46,017 nucleotides of DNA from the NCBI GenBank assembly GCA_001579985.1, contig LRSR01010439.1, positions 1 through 46,017 on the forward strand, given 5' to 3'. Positions within the stretch are counted from its first letter, which is position 1, and every line of letters begins with the position of its first letter. Both the position numbers and the translations under genes were made by a program. Shown here in pieces: positions 1-12,658 of this stretch. The stretch comes from Hypsibius dujardini (taxonomy: Eukaryota; Tardigrada; Eutardigrada; Parachela; Hypsibiidae). A model generated the notes under the pieces. It had not been told where the DNA came from. It was given only the letters and a program-made list of their open reading frames with translations, and made no database searches.

Positions 1-260
1 TTTGTGGAATAATGCAATAATTTCCATAGGCTACATGGTTAAGGCCCACAGGCGCAGCCACCCTCTGCTACAGCAGTGGAATAATGGAATAATCCCCATA
101 GACTACATGGTTAAGGCTGACAGACACTCCCACCTTCCTGCTACAATAGACTTATGGAATACACTCCATAGGCTACATGGTTTGGGAACTTCCTAGTACC
201 CGGGGAACTGATAAGCACAGTACAGCAGTTTAGTATGGAATAATGGAATAACTAGCAAAC
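1..260 (+). repeat. ~75 bp minisatellite cluster A (plus orientation)
   Basis: Three to four diverged copies of a unit containing CCATAGACTACATGGTTAAGG followed by a CA-rich stretch and CAGCAGTGGAATAATGGAATAA. The same family recurs at 1095-1550 and 26725-27050 in minus orientation and at 30765-31335 in plus orientation. Short open frames here are by-products of the repeat. The copy starts before the window edge. Confidence 0.85.
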
Positions 261-397
261 AATGGAATCGCTAGAGAGAACTGCCACAACAATAAAACAT
301 ACGGAAATGCAAAGAAACAAGGAAAATTGGCAGGCTAACCGCCCGAAAAACAGACCGATCAACGGACCGACTTAGGGAGAAAGAGAGTGAAGACCCT

Positions 398-419
398 CAG
401 ACAGACAGACAGACCGACT

Positions 420-453
<34 letters not shown>

Positions 454-474
454 TAGACAGACAGACAGACAGTA
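398..474. repeat. (GACA)n microsatellite
   Basis: Nearly pure GACA/CAGA tetranucleotide repeat with a few interruptions. The same motif appears at 12601-12655 (as TCTG) and 15170-15245. The rest of 300-1090 is AT-rich DNA in which I see no convincing coding exon. Confidence 0.95.
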
Positions 475-1094
475 AGACAAACAAACAACCAGACAATGTT
501 CAGTGTCACATTTCCGACATGATGCGTTTACAAGGAGAATAACAAAATTTCTTTATAATTAATTGACATTTTGTTGATAAAAAAAAATTTCAGTTCAATT
601 TCGGATGAATTTGCACCTCTAACGCATCGTATCACGGATATCTGATTTCAGAAAAATAAAAATGGTACAAAAAATAACCATGAAATATGAAAAACAATTT
701 TTAAAATATTCTGACAAATCGCAATCCTTGAGAAATGAATCACCATATGATGGGAAATATGTTTTATTTATCCACTTTTTTTCGTCAATGATTTTTTTCA
801 AACGGCGTGTCGTTAAATTATGAATGTTTTAAAATCGCCAATTTTTTGGCATTCAAAAACGAGAGATTCTGTGTATTAGATTTTGTGGTGGAAATTCATC
901 AATGTTTCCGCTGTATGCCGTAACGTTCACGCATAGCATTTTTGCTTTGGGTGGTTACGCACGCCCTCGCGTCTCGTCGATGTGGAACGTAGACGGGACA
1001 TGCACGTACACACATTCAATTTTGTCAACAACACATTGTGAACATCGAAGACGTCGTCGCTTCGCTCCGCAATCGGAATATACTGGATACAGAC

Positions 1095-1550
1095 AAGGCT
1101 GTAGCAGGAAGGTGGTAGTGCCTGTGGGCCTTAGCCATATAACCTATGGAGATTATTCCATTTATCCATTGTTGTAGCAAGAGGATGGCTGTGTCTGTGG
1201 CCTTAACTATGGAGCCTATAGAGATTATTCCAATATTCCATTGTTGTAGCAGGAAGGTGGTAGTGCCTGTGGGCCTTAACTATGGAGCCTATAGAGATTA
1301 TTTCATTTATCCATTGTTGCAGCAAGAGGGTGACTGTGCTTGTAGGCCTTATGTAGTCTATGGGGATTATTCCTTTATTCTCCATTATTCCATTGCCGCA
1401 GCAGGAGGGTACCTGTGTCTGTGAGCCTGAATCATGTAGTCTATGGGGATAATTCCATTATTCCACTGCTGTAGCAGGAAGGTGGTAGTGTCTGTGAGCC
1501 TGAATCATGAGGCCTATGGGTATTCCATTATTCCATTACCGTAGCAGGAG
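1095..1550 (-). repeat. ~75 bp minisatellite cluster B (minus orientation)
   Basis: About six diverged units of the same family as cluster A, read as GCTGTAGCAGGAAGGTGG, a GTGGGCCTTAAC block, CCTATGGAG and ATTATTCCATTATTCCA. It is inverted relative to cluster A, so the two could pair as arms around 300-1090. Frames through it on both strands are repeat-derived. Confidence 0.85.
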
Positions 1551-1726
1551 CACGTCTACACATTGTAGTGCTTTTTTAAGTGTTCTTGCACCAAAGCTAA
1601 CCGCTGAAAATTCTTATAGGTTTGTGCCAGAAGTCACCAGATCTCGCCAGTATCGCCTGAACCACCTATCATATTAACAACTATTCACTTCTAGTACCGT
1701 CATTTAGTGCCGTACTAAACGTTAAC

Positions 1727-4700
1727 ATGGAACGGTCATCACCATTCAAATGTACCACAACCCTACTGGTTGTTATTTTTAATTTTATTAGGTCGGCCAC
1801 TGCCCAAGATATTGAACTCATCGTATCCCTGCCCTCAATCCCACAATGGGTGACCGATTCGCGATGGATGGGGCCTGCTTTTGACGTCGCAGCTGAAAGA
1901 ATGAAACGTCGCTTCGGAAGCAACGCCTCGCGAATTCGAGCCACTTATTTGGGCGACGAAACTGCGGCAAATTGCAACGATTTTTCAGCCCAAAGTGCGC
2001 GACAAATCTCGGAATACTACTTCAAAAATGCAAGTGTTTCGACGCCTGGTACGTGCTACGCCCTCATCACTTCCCGTAAGTGCTGCTGCCATCCGCAAAA
2101 TATGAGTGTGGAACAGGAGCGAGTTAGTTCATCTACTGTATAATCTCGATGAAAATACGGGAACAATTGTTGGCCAATCGAACGCTCGCTTATTTTGCCC
2201 ACCGGTGCGGTAAATTCTGCCCGTACGATTACAGCATTACGCCCGTAATCCATCAATCAAACAATAAATTTCCATAAATAAATTTATTCATTACAAATCA
2301 GAATCCATCTCGACTTCCTCCACGAAAGACTCCTCGTTAAAAAACCAAAATTTATTTCGTCGGTCTCTTCATCAATACCGACTACTGCTTCACCGAACAA
2401 GCCATCATAATCACTCTCGTCACTGAAAGCGACTCCAACAACCTCTTCGCCGGCAACCCCGCTAATCTGATTTTTATCGATAATTTCGGCTGTAATGAAG
2501 GATTTTTTGATCACTTGAGGATTAACATTGTACCAAGCCCGAGAGACAAAATTGACAAAATCTTGGCGGCCTGGTTTCCTCAGATAATTACTCAGGGTGA
2601 AGAACTCGTTCTTGTTTCGCCAGTCGTGATACTCCACCTTGATGAGGGACTTAAAAACGTTATTCACAATAACGTCCAAAAGCTGCCATTTACCAGTCAT
2701 GATCACAGGAATGAGGATCTGCCGGACATTTCGCTCTTCAAGCAGCTGTGATCAGTCAGTCAATCAATCAATCAATCAATCACAGAAACAAATGGCAGAT
2801 AAAAGACGTCCATCAACAACCATCAACACGGGCTGGAAGATTGTTCTTCCTTAATTAATAATCAAGAATCAATCAAAGACTGCAGGAAGTAACCGTAATC
2901 AATCATTAAATCAATTGTAGCCATACCTACTTCAGCCAACTCTTCAGTGTGTTCAAAATTATGCCTTCCTGTTTGGCGAAGTTCGCTTGGGACAACATTG
3001 AACGCCGGAAACGATCCACAATCCGCATTCTCTCTTCCGCCGAGTAATGGTTATTCTTTCTCATCTTATAAAGGTCTTGTTAAAAAATAAAATTATAACG
3101 GTCATGAAATTAAGAAATCAGTAACAGTACCGGTAAATAAATGCTGTTTCAGACGCAAGATGAATCAACAATCGAACTTTAAAAACCGAGCGCGTCAAAT
3201 CAAAAATCAATTGAATGCAATCTTGTGGTCCATTCTTTGAATCAATCAGACACCGGTGGCAATTTACGCTTGTTCTTTTCAACCGAACATGTTCCCGTAT
3301 TTTCATCGAGATTATACAGTAGTTGGGGTTCCAATCCTTCAAATGCACCATGGCATGGGTGCGTGAACTACACCCCAGATTTTGGAATAGAAAAACAGCT
3401 CTGACAGAAAATATGGGGGGGGGAAGTGTAAACAAACATTGGGTCATATTGCCCCTTAGCAGATCAAGGCTTCTTCTGCGGTGCCCATCCGTTGCCCCCT
3501 GGTAAAGTTCCCCCCCCCCCCACAAGGGTCTAGGTAGAAAACGTAAACTTCGGGGGGTGTACTTCGGGGGTCGTGCAGGAGCAAAGCTCACTGGGGGGGA
3601 TTAAGGATGGAAGAAACTTCAAGGGGTTACAAGGAAGCGGTAGCAAAAGCGTTCCAACCCCTCTTGTAAAGTTACCCCCCCCCCCACGCCTCTGATGGGG
3701 TCTACGAGAAAATTATGTACTTCGAGCTATTAAGATGGACACGGCCCTTTGGGGGGAAGGGCGTATCCGAGTCGTTCCAATATCTACTTGTAAATCAACC
3801 GAGCGGTATCCAAATCGTTTCAATATCGCTTTTATACCAGCTCCTTTGATACCTATCAATACAGGAACTTAAGGTCTGCCTTTTCTGTTTTCTGCAGCCT
3901 GCAATGATGACACTGGAATTTCAAGCTTGGGGAAAGAGTTCGATTGGCCGCTCTTTAACATGTTGGTGATATGAAGCAATAGGGAAACGTATTTCTGGAC
4001 ACTCACTGTGTGAAGTGATAGTCGCTTCAAAGGTCACGAAAATATATGAATAATATATACGTCTGCTTGATTTCATTCCAGCCTGCCGCTGAGCGACGAA
4101 GTGCCACCGTCACCAACGCAGAGTTTGCCTGCCAACGAAATAGCCATTTTTGGCGCAGTCTGGGGTTACAGCCACGTTCTACTGGAGATCCTGCAGGACT
4201 TTGGGTGGTATCATGCGACAATCTTAACCGAAGTGACACCGAAATTTGGGGTTTTCTATGCGCACTTGGAAAGCTCTTTAGTCACAATGTCGCACATTAT
4301 CAAAACGGAGAAACGCATCACCTTAGCTCAGCGTAAGATCAGCACCGCCAACAGGTTGACCATTCAAGATGGGCTATCTTTCGCGAAGACAAAAAGCCGA
4401 GGTTCGTGGGGGGGGGGTAGGGGGCTGACAACTTGCCTAGGTGTCAGCAAAGAAGAGCTGACATAATATTGTTGTTTTTTTATTTACAGTTTTGATAATC
4501 TTGGCATCAGTTAGGAGTGTTATTCGTATTTTGGTACGTGTCTGGTCTTGATCTCACGTTACGCCTGTAGTACGAAACTATTACTATTCGTTTGTATTGT
4601 TTTTGTTAGAAAGAAACACCTTTTGTCGGCATGTCAGATGGCAGTTGCGTAAGTATCAATCGAGCTATAGTACCTCCTGGATTGTTTTAATTATATTTAT

Positions 4701-6624
4701 TCAAACAAGAACTGCAATTAGCCAAACCAATCTGCCGTTAATTTAAAGTTACGTACTTGATGAAGTTCCGTAGCTGTCAATCTTAGAACGATTGTTAATT
4801 TTTGATTCGTTCTTTTAAAACCTTATTACGTAAACTTGTGAGCTAAGACATATCCTGAACGAAAGACTGAAATCTAAGTTTAGATTTTAGTGTAGTTGTT
4901 ACCCCTACAGCCTGAGTATCGTTGCAAAAATTAATTCATATCGCTGTCACAATGGAAAAAAACATCCCAAAGATCCCCTCCCTCCATTGGACATCAGATA
5001 CTGTAACATGAACGTTGGCCTCCTGCAATGATAACCACGGTCTTTCAATCATTGGGGCTAGGCTTTTCTCAACGTTCAGCTGGAGGGAAGAAGTGAGGGA
5101 CTGTCTGGACGCCTCGCTAATTTAGACAATATTGAATTCAAAGTAAGTTATCTTTTATCATTGCACATTAATGTATTTCAGCGCTTGCAGCACGCAATGC
5201 GAGGCATGAACATAACGTCTGACGAGAATACATCACGTTCCGGGAAAAGTTAAAATGATTTTTCTTTTTATATAGGAGTTTCCAGTATTTCGATCCTTGC
5301 TCATTCTGACCTATTATCCTACCGGGCAGGAAGTGATGCAGCTCAACGAGGAAATTGAAACGCTAGCTCAGGCAGCTTATCACAGTACCTACCCCAAAAA
5401 TACAAAGGTCAATTGCAGAGAGTGATAGTCAATCCGTTTGTTTAGGACATGAGATAATTTTACTAGTTTTTTTTATCTAGCCACTGGATAATGTTTCCGT
5501 CAGGGCTGCATACGACATTGTGGAGCTCCTCGCAACAGTGTTGTACGCATCTCGTTTCGCAGAGAATTCGTCACGAGTCACAGCAGAGAGCAGGTCAACA
5601 GAAAACCCATGCAGTGGCCTGAAATTTGCCAAAGCAACAACAAACATGAGCTTTGCTCTTTCCACCGAGCCAGCTTTCGTCGACTCGAATCGCATCCGGA
5701 ACATCGACCTGGATATATTCGCGTTCAACACGACACTGCGTTCCATGAAAGTGAGTGGATGTAGCAATTGGTGAAAGTGAACCTTTTTGTCTACCACCTA
5801 AAATGTGTTTCATTTACCTTAGTCGTAAACCCTGTCAAGTGTGTTCCAGCGTATTTAACGTGGAATTCCTAGATAAACTTTATGAAGCCTTTTCTTCTCT
5901 AATTGCTAAACAAGTTACTGCGTTGATTGTCAAAAAGTACTGTACCATCTTCAAACCCCATATCTAACCGGCGCTATTTGAAAACACTCAAAATTGCAAA
6001 GTCACAGAATTTTGAATACCTAATTGAATACTCGCTAAATTGAGCAGTGAAATACTCAAAACTAGAAAAATTTGCTGTTTGAAATGAGTTTAGATGTTCT
6101 GTTTCTAGTCGGTCGGATCATATAAATGGACAAAACATGCCATCATGTGGAGCGACGACTATTCAATCGACTGGCCGACTGTTGGAGGAAGACCACCGCC
6201 GGATGTACCCGTTTGTGGTTATTCTGGCTTAGAGGACTTATGCGCTGCAGCCGGTTAGTGTGAAGCTCAAGTAAGGTCGACAATGACCTTTACGCTTGTG
6301 TTGTCCATTTTTTTATGAAAGTACATGATCCATTTTTGGTGGTCAATATTTCAGTTTTCAAAACCTTTTCGAACATCCTGACATTCTAATAGATTTACGT
6401 TTTCTTTGCAACACTAGGTCAAACGATAGCCGCTGTTGTATCATTGGTTACAGTAGTGCTGGTACTAGGCATAACTTTGGCGGGGTATGTGAACCATCGA
6501 TGACCTAAAATTGTTTGCTCTAATATGCCACGATTCACAAAATTATTTATTTTTCAGGTGGAAACTCTTTACCAACAAGGTTGAATGGTTTCTCCTACGG
6601 GCAACGGATTTGATACTGATTTAA
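1727..6624 (+). CDS. Truncated natriuretic-peptide/guanylate-cyclase-type receptor (ectodomain + TM only)
   Basis: Inferred exons: 1727-2075, 3898-3961, 4082-4332, 4490-4533, 4610-4648, 5080-5142, 5276-5407, 5481-5750, 6109-6253, 6418-6484, 6558-6624. They sum to 1491 nt, 497 codons including TAA, and every junction phase agrees. The protein begins with a signal peptide (MERSSPFKCTTTLLVVIFNF), then an ANF-receptor ligand-binding ectodomain. Visible landmarks are SPCNDDTG, FGAVWGYSHVLLEILQDFGW, SVIRIL, GMSDGSC, LLILTYYPTGQEV and, just before the membrane, P-D-V-P-V-C-G. TM is about residues 455-475 (VVSLVTVVLVLGITL). The tail is only ~20 residues (ending FLLRATDLILI) and resembles the juxtamembrane WxxRWxDI segment of receptor cyclases, but stops there. 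There is no kinase-homology or cyclase domain downstream on this strand. The organisation recalls the clearance receptor NPR-C. The exon 2 donor (GTTGGT) and exon 6 are the least certain parts. Confidence 0.82.
2284..2706 (-). mobile_element. Pogo/Tigger-type DDE transposase, C-terminal fragment
   Basis: A 140-residue open frame matching the end of the DDE domain and C-terminus of pogo-like transposases. It shows TGKWQLLDVIVNNVFKS (family TSKLQPLDVxVNKPFK), then EYHDW, and later RAWYNVNPQVIKKSF (family AWxxVxPExIKKSFxxCGI), ending in an acidic tail. The catalytic core and DNA-binding N-terminus are missing and no TIRs are visible, so this is a relic. It lies antisense in intron 1 of the receptor gene. 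An (AATC)n tract follows at about 2757-2780. Confidence 0.7.
3400..3760. repeat. G/C-homopolymer-rich duplicated segment in intron 1
   Basis: Two diverged copies (about 3490-3570 and 3655-3735) of a segment containing TAAAGTT, a run of 10 or more C, GGGTCTA, GAAAA and ACTTCG. Several G runs lie between them. The homopolymers create long frames on both strands that I regard as artefacts. It is non-coding intronic DNA. Confidence 0.6.
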
Positions 6625-6889
6625 TTAATAGGTTTATGTCCCAGAATTCATTTTTTCGATTGTGACAGTATGGTGTACTACATACACCTCTATTGCATTC
6701 GCGCGTGTATCTGTATAAACAATCGGGTCAAAATGTTTGATTGATAACTTGATTGCCGGAGTCTTCCGGGGAGCTGCCATGGAACCGCTAAATTCAGACC
6801 GTCGGGCGTGCAGCTGAGTTACTCCCGAGACTACTGGCGAGTTCTGAACAAAGCTTTTCCAAGTTCAGTCGTGCCGCCTGTGGTATACT

Positions 6890-7697
6890 TATACTTGTAT
6901 GCTTAATACACTTAATATTCTTGCTATTTATTTTCATATACTTCTCCATAGTTTATGTTGTATAGTTCATGTTGTATTGTTCATGCCTATCAGCTTTACT
7001 TATACCTAAATATATACTTACACCTGTGCATATACTTATATCTTTATGTCTATTCCTTTACCTACATCTATATACTTATACCTATATACGAATACTTATA
7101 CTTATATACTTATGTCTATACCTATACCTATACCTATATTTATACTTATATGATTATGCCTACACCTATACTTCTACCTATACCTATTTACTTATACTTG
7201 TACTAATACTTATACTTATAAGTATTATTAGTTAGCCCCTACATTTCTTAAACTTATACCTTGTACTTATACTTATGCATATGATCAGTTAGCTCCTACG
7301 TATCCCCATTTTTCTTACACTTGTACTTTATACTTATACTTATACCTAAGATTAGTTAGCCCTTACCTATCTCTACATTCCTTAAACTTATATGTTATAC
7401 TTATATTTATACCTGTGACCACTTATCCCCCAACTATCCCCACTTCCCTTACACTTATACTTTATACTTATTGAATGCTTAGTACCAACCTCTCCCTATT
7501 TCTATTACACTTTTACTTTATACTTAAACGTATGTCTATTGCTAGTTGGCCCCCATCTCCCACCACTCCGTATTTATACATTATACTTACACCTATGCCT
7601 AGCACCAACCTCCCCACTTCTGTTATACTTATGCTTTACACTTTTACTTATGCATATGGCTAGTTGGCTCCACCTCTCCTCATTTACCTTATACTTA
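6890..7697 (+). repeat. ACTTATA-rich minisatellite array (left part)
   Basis: Short degenerate hexamer repeats (CTTATA/CCTATA) grade into a longer unit of roughly 70 bp: TATACTTATGCCTA, then CTAGTTGGCCCCC, a CT-rich block and TTACACTTATACTTTATA. Leu/Tyr-rich frames are low complexity. The array continues after the inserted TIR element and appears inverted at 8820-9060. Confidence 0.85.
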
Positions 7698-8660
7698 CCG
7701 GGTAGAAACTTACTTTTTGGAATATATTCTCATGCAGTTGGCCTCGCAACGGGCAATAATTAAAACTTTCTACTTTGATCAAAATGTCACAAATTTAGTA
7801 GGTTTTTAAAGCGCCGTTGCCGATTTTTGTTGCTCTTCACCGAGAAGAGGCTGATTCGAATTTTCAGAAAGTCACCAGAATAACGCGATGTCCCGCTCCA
7901 TTGTTTTTCTGTGTAGCAAATTGCCCGGGGGCAGATTGTTATCGCATCGCTAGATCAAATTACGGAAGCGAGCAACAAACCTAAACGGCCATTTTTTAGA
8001 AAACATAGTGAGTTATTAGTTCTATTGAACAAAATTCCTATTCTTATGGCTAGGTGCAGATAAAAATTAGTTGCGCTTCAGAGCGGAACTTTGGGACGAA
8101 ATTTTAAAAGCAACGGTGGCACTTTTGGACACAGAGCTGCAACCCTTAAACTGCATTTTTGTCAAAAATGTTTTGTAAATAAGTTAGCAAAGTTACCGAG
8201 AATTAGGAAAACGTCGGTAGATGGCTTAAAGGTTTTCTGAATGAAACCCAGTGCCGCGGCTACAGGGAAGATGTCGGAGACGTCTCAAAATGTCTCGCGG
8301 CTTGCCAAAATTGAAATGATCGCCAAATCTCAGGTTGTTCACCGACTGTATCGGTTTTGCATTTTAGCATGTGTATTCTACTGGTCTATAATATTCTTCT
8401 GTAACTTTTGTAATTCATTCAATTTTGAATTTTTAAAAAATGTTTGAACAAACTAAAACTGGGAAATTCTTCTCCACCTTTGGGATTCACAAGAATGTGA
8501 AAGACATGGCTCACTGAATATTTTTTTAAATTCTGATAATCGCAAAATATTCGCCTTAAATAGGGATTTTTAAATAATAAGAGGTCGGATAACATCAGGC
8601 GGGCGCAAAGTGAAGATATCATTAAAAAACAGTTAGTCCAAAAGGTAAGTTTCTACCCGG
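7698..8660. mobile_element. 963 bp non-autonomous TIR element with TA target duplication
   Basis: It begins CCGGGTAGAAACTTAC and ends with the reverse complement. The TIR is 24 bp with one mismatch (7698-7721 versus 8637-8660). TA flanks both ends (7696-7697 and 8661-8662), the target duplication typical of Tc1/mariner-class elements. It is inserted in the ACTTATA satellite, which resumes on the right. The interior shows no transposase; the longest plus frame (8241-8447) is not recognisable. Confidence 0.75.
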
Positions 8661-8699
8661 TATTCTTGACACTTGAACCGATGAATGGCCCCAACTTTT

Positions 8700-9060
8700 T
8701 TCAACTCCCATTATACTTATAGCCTATATGTTTTGCTTACATTTATGCCTATGCTAGCCATAGGCATACCTCTTGTCAGTCGCAAATGTTTTGAGATGAC
8801 CAAACGATCAGGCATTGAAACGAATACTTTTCTCGTTTATACGTATAAGTATATAGGTACAGGTATAGGTATAGGTATCGGCATAAGTATAGGCATAAGT
8901 ATAGGCATAAACATATAAGTATAAGTATAAAGTATAAGTATAAAAGAAGAGGGGATAGATCGTGACCAACCAGCCATAGGTACAAGTATGAACATAAAGT
9001 ATGTAAGCATGATAGCATATACATGGGGACGGCTGGGGAAGTATAAGTCACTATCAGCAT
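8700..9060 (-). repeat. ACTTATA minisatellite, mostly inverted orientation
   Basis: 8700-8765 continues the plus-orientation array (ATTATACTTATAG). From about 8835 the sequence is GTATAAGTATAGG-rich, the reverse complement of the left array, including the long-unit block at 8945-9050. The orientation change suggests a foldback or inversion. 9061-9620 holds nothing I recognise. Confidence 0.75.
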
Positions 9061-9627
9061 ACCGTTAGATAGTCAAGTATACTACGCGTGTACCAAAAAA
9101 CAAGCATGCCAAATGTGAACATTTGGTGGCAAAGTTAAATGAAATGCATCAGACCATTTCTAGAGTTTCCCTGAACTGGGAAGGGAGCAATAACGCAGTG
9201 AGATGACCAGGAAATCTGCCCGTCCTTACGTTAATACAGCTATAGCAGCAGCATGAAGAATTTGACTTGGTCATCGATGAAACACATAAGGGAAAGTGCT
9301 CCCCTGAGGGACCGTACAATGTGCATAAAGAGATCTTTTAGCATTATATTAAACCTCAGAGGTCATTACCAAATAGTTGACTCTGGAGTGCCCTGACAAC
9401 TTGAAAAAATCTGCAAAGTTGCTATTTTTGCAGCTAATATTTAAGTTGGGCTAACCGAATTGGACGAACCGATAAGTACTAGTACAGATAACTGAACTGT
9501 AGCTGAACTAATCTGTAACAGAAAATTGCATACAGTTTACTATGGCGTACGATTGTGTACGCCACAGTCAACGTTTTTTGGCCTGTCTCGAGAAATTTGT
9601 TGTGTAATTCATCAGCTGATAGGATTC

Positions 9628-9715
9628 CGTTGTCCGTCCGTTGTCCGTCCTTCCGTACCGCCGCCCGGATGGACAACGGACGGACGGACAGAAGACAAAC
9701 AGACGGACGGGCAGC
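9628..9715. repeat. GTCCGTCC/GGACGGAC inverted repeat (hairpin)
   Basis: CCGTTGTCCGTCCGTTGTCC is followed after a short CG-rich loop by GGACAACGGACGGACGGAC. It can form a strong stem. Frames on both strands are low complexity. I see no gene in 9716-10138. Confidence 0.7.
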
Positions 9716-10138
9716 ATGGGAGGGATAAAAAAGCAGAAGCGCTATTTGAGCCCCTGATGATGTACACAAAAAGGGGTTAAATAGCCGGGGATCTGTTGAG
9801 CCGCAAAAAAGGGCGGGGGAGGTGTAAAATAGCCACTCCAAATAGATATGGTAGATTGCACCACGACCATTTCGGTTGAGATGAAAATCCACAGTCGAAG
9901 AGCTGAATCTGTTCAAAATATTTGCATATCCTAAAGAGTTTCCTGAAAAGTTTAAAAAGCAGTTGTCGAACCGAATTCGTTATTCTCACTTCTCCAGTGA
10001 GTTGTCCACGCGTTTGCATAGCAAAGTCTGATAAAAAATGTGTACATCATCCGCTACACATAGAGACCGATAACTTCGAGTCGCCACCTTGATGAACCGA
10101 GAGGGTACCTAAACAAAATCATCATGCATATTTGCATG

Positions 10139-12598
10139 CTATGAACGGTGTCCATCGATCAGGCGTTCTAGTAATAAGCAGCAAAATGCAGCCAGACATA
10201 AACCAAGCAAGAACCAATATAAAAAGGATACGCTCATCCAGGCGATGGGTTTATTCTGCGAGACCACCCCCGTGAGGCTGAACGGTTTCGGTATACAGCG
10301 TCCCATCTCGTATCGGCGGTACTTTTTGTGTCGCATGTATGAAATGGTGTGGAGGTGCTGCAGGAATCCATGCTCCAACAGTACCAGGTATCTGCAACAT
10401 GTTCACAAGCAAAGACGTATTATCTTTAGGGCACCACTAAATACAGTACGGTCGTCAAGGTTTGCTGTAAAAAGGGGTGTCAAAGAAGGCTTCAAAAAAA
10501 CAGACTCCGGCAAAAACATTAAGTTTTCAAGCAGTCGTCGCTCAAACTAATTTTACTCTTGTAATTTCTATTAAGGGCAACGGCAACCCAAAAAAATTCA
10601 GTATCACTTTCAGTAATCAAAGGAGTTCAAGGTCAAAGAGAGGAGGCCCTCAATCTTGGGGTCGCTGACTCAAAATTGCCAATTCTGCCTTCATACGAAT
10701 GCTTGATTAAGTGAACAACATTAAGTTATCTTTGAAATCGTGCCTTCCGAGTCTCCAGAAAGTTTTTCTGCAAATGATGGATCAAGCAAACTATCCCTCT
10801 TAGCATATGGAACAAGATGGCTGCCCCTATCAAACCTCAACTGGTGTAGGGGAGAAGCTACGTCGCTTTCTGTAAGCGAAAAGTTACTCTTAGGCCACTT
10901 TGACGCGAGAATTGTTTTTTATACAATCTCTGGGCTGTCCTTGACGAATTCGCAGAATGCGTTTATGATAGCAAAAACAATTATGTAGCAACACATAGTT
11001 ATCTTTTCTTCATTTAGGATATGAGAATAATGGGCGTGGTTAAAAGTGCGACGTGGAAGTTTGGCCATATTTGGCAGGCACAAACTGTCGGACGAGCTTC
11101 AAATTAATTTTAAATACATGCGAACTCATTGGACTTATTCTTGTTTTAGAATAGCTCATGCCTTCTGCGGCAAGAACGAAATTGCTCAATATTAGGGTCG
11201 ACTGATAAATCATCAGCAATCAAGTGAATTATTAAGCCTTGCTCGTCAAAACCAAGAGTTGTGATTGACTTGTTTGAATTTTTTGACTGTTGACAGCTCG
11301 GCTGCGCAATAGCCCAGTTAAATGCGATCAAAAAAATTTCAAAACTGATCGATCTCTCTTGACACCTCCGGCTGATCAACTTGTTCCAACTCGTTCATCA
11401 AAACTTGTTCTATACATTTCGTTGATCAATAGCAAACCGTGCCGACCGCATTCTCTTTCTAATCTCTGTGGATTTGACCACTAGAACTTACTCCCTGTCA
11501 AAAAGGCCACGGTAAGGGGAATCTTTCTTGGCGAAAATATTGGACGATTTGGTGTTCTGGATATTGGAAACAGCGAGGATTGTCATAGGACAATCGACGA
11601 CTTTCAGCTGGCCGTGAGTTTCGAAGCCTTGTTGACTCATCAGCGCTACTGGGACACCGTGTTGCGCTTTATAGCGCGTGAGAATGGAAGTGTTGGACCA
11701 CATTTGAGACAACGGGAGAACAGTCATATGTCGAGCCAAGCGGTGGGCGATTGGGTCAGCCGTGTCCTAATATTAGAGCATTCTTATCAGGGATAATTTT
11801 CAGACAGGAAACTCAGAATTTTTTCAATATAAATCTTATGGATAATCCCGTATTTATAAGCATTTTCAATGTGCATCTCGTCATTGTGCTTCCAAGAAAT
11901 TTTTGCAAAATTTCAAATTTGGGAAAACACTGGAATATTTCATGTTCCTCAGTTTTTAAATGAGAAAAAGTCGATTTTTAAAAGAAGATTGTTCTGACAC
12001 TGCACCGCCTAAAATTCAATTCCGAATCGTTTGGCTTCATCCGATTATTTGTCCAGGATCAAAAGGGGGACAGCTCTGAAAAAAAGTTGGCAAAAGTCGG
12101 TCCTTCTCATGAACCTCCAACAGATCCGCCACCTAAACCGGACAATGTTCGGAAGATTTCAAGTTCCTCAAAAAATCAAAATTTCCTTCGTTGAAAACCG
12201 AGAAAAATGAAGTGTTCCAGTGTCTTTTCAAGTTTGATCTTCCGAAAACTACAATGGTGAGATAGTTATCATAGATATAATGCTTGAGTGGACACGAGCT
12301 CAGAGAATTAACAAGTAATTTAACGATCATTACGACTTAGCTTACATTGAGTATGTTGAATTCCATACTCGATCCCAACAGGGTGTAGTCAGATTGCAGG
12401 AATGACTCCATATCGGTAAATGGCGCTACGGCAGTAGTGACGGTCAGGAACAACGGGAGAAGTGAACCAATCACGATTATTATATATGTTGACCAGATAA
12501 ACCACACGGAGTAAAGCGAAAATACTGAATTTCTGCGGATGTGGCGGGAACTTATGCCATCTGGAAACGGAAACATATTAGAGAATGACAACGTAGGT

Positions 12599-12658
<60 letters not shown>

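Noticed and set aside
3118-3591. 157-codon minus-strand frame
   Set aside because: Runs through G/C homopolymers and duplicated intronic sequence, with no homology; probably non-coding.
6955-7235. Leu/Tyr-rich 80-90 residue frames that look like membrane proteins
   Set aside because: They are translations of the CTTATA satellite and recur in every frame.
9479-9916. 145-codon minus-strand frame
   Set aside because: Its centre is the GGAC/GTCC hairpin; the flanks show no recognisable domain or splice context.
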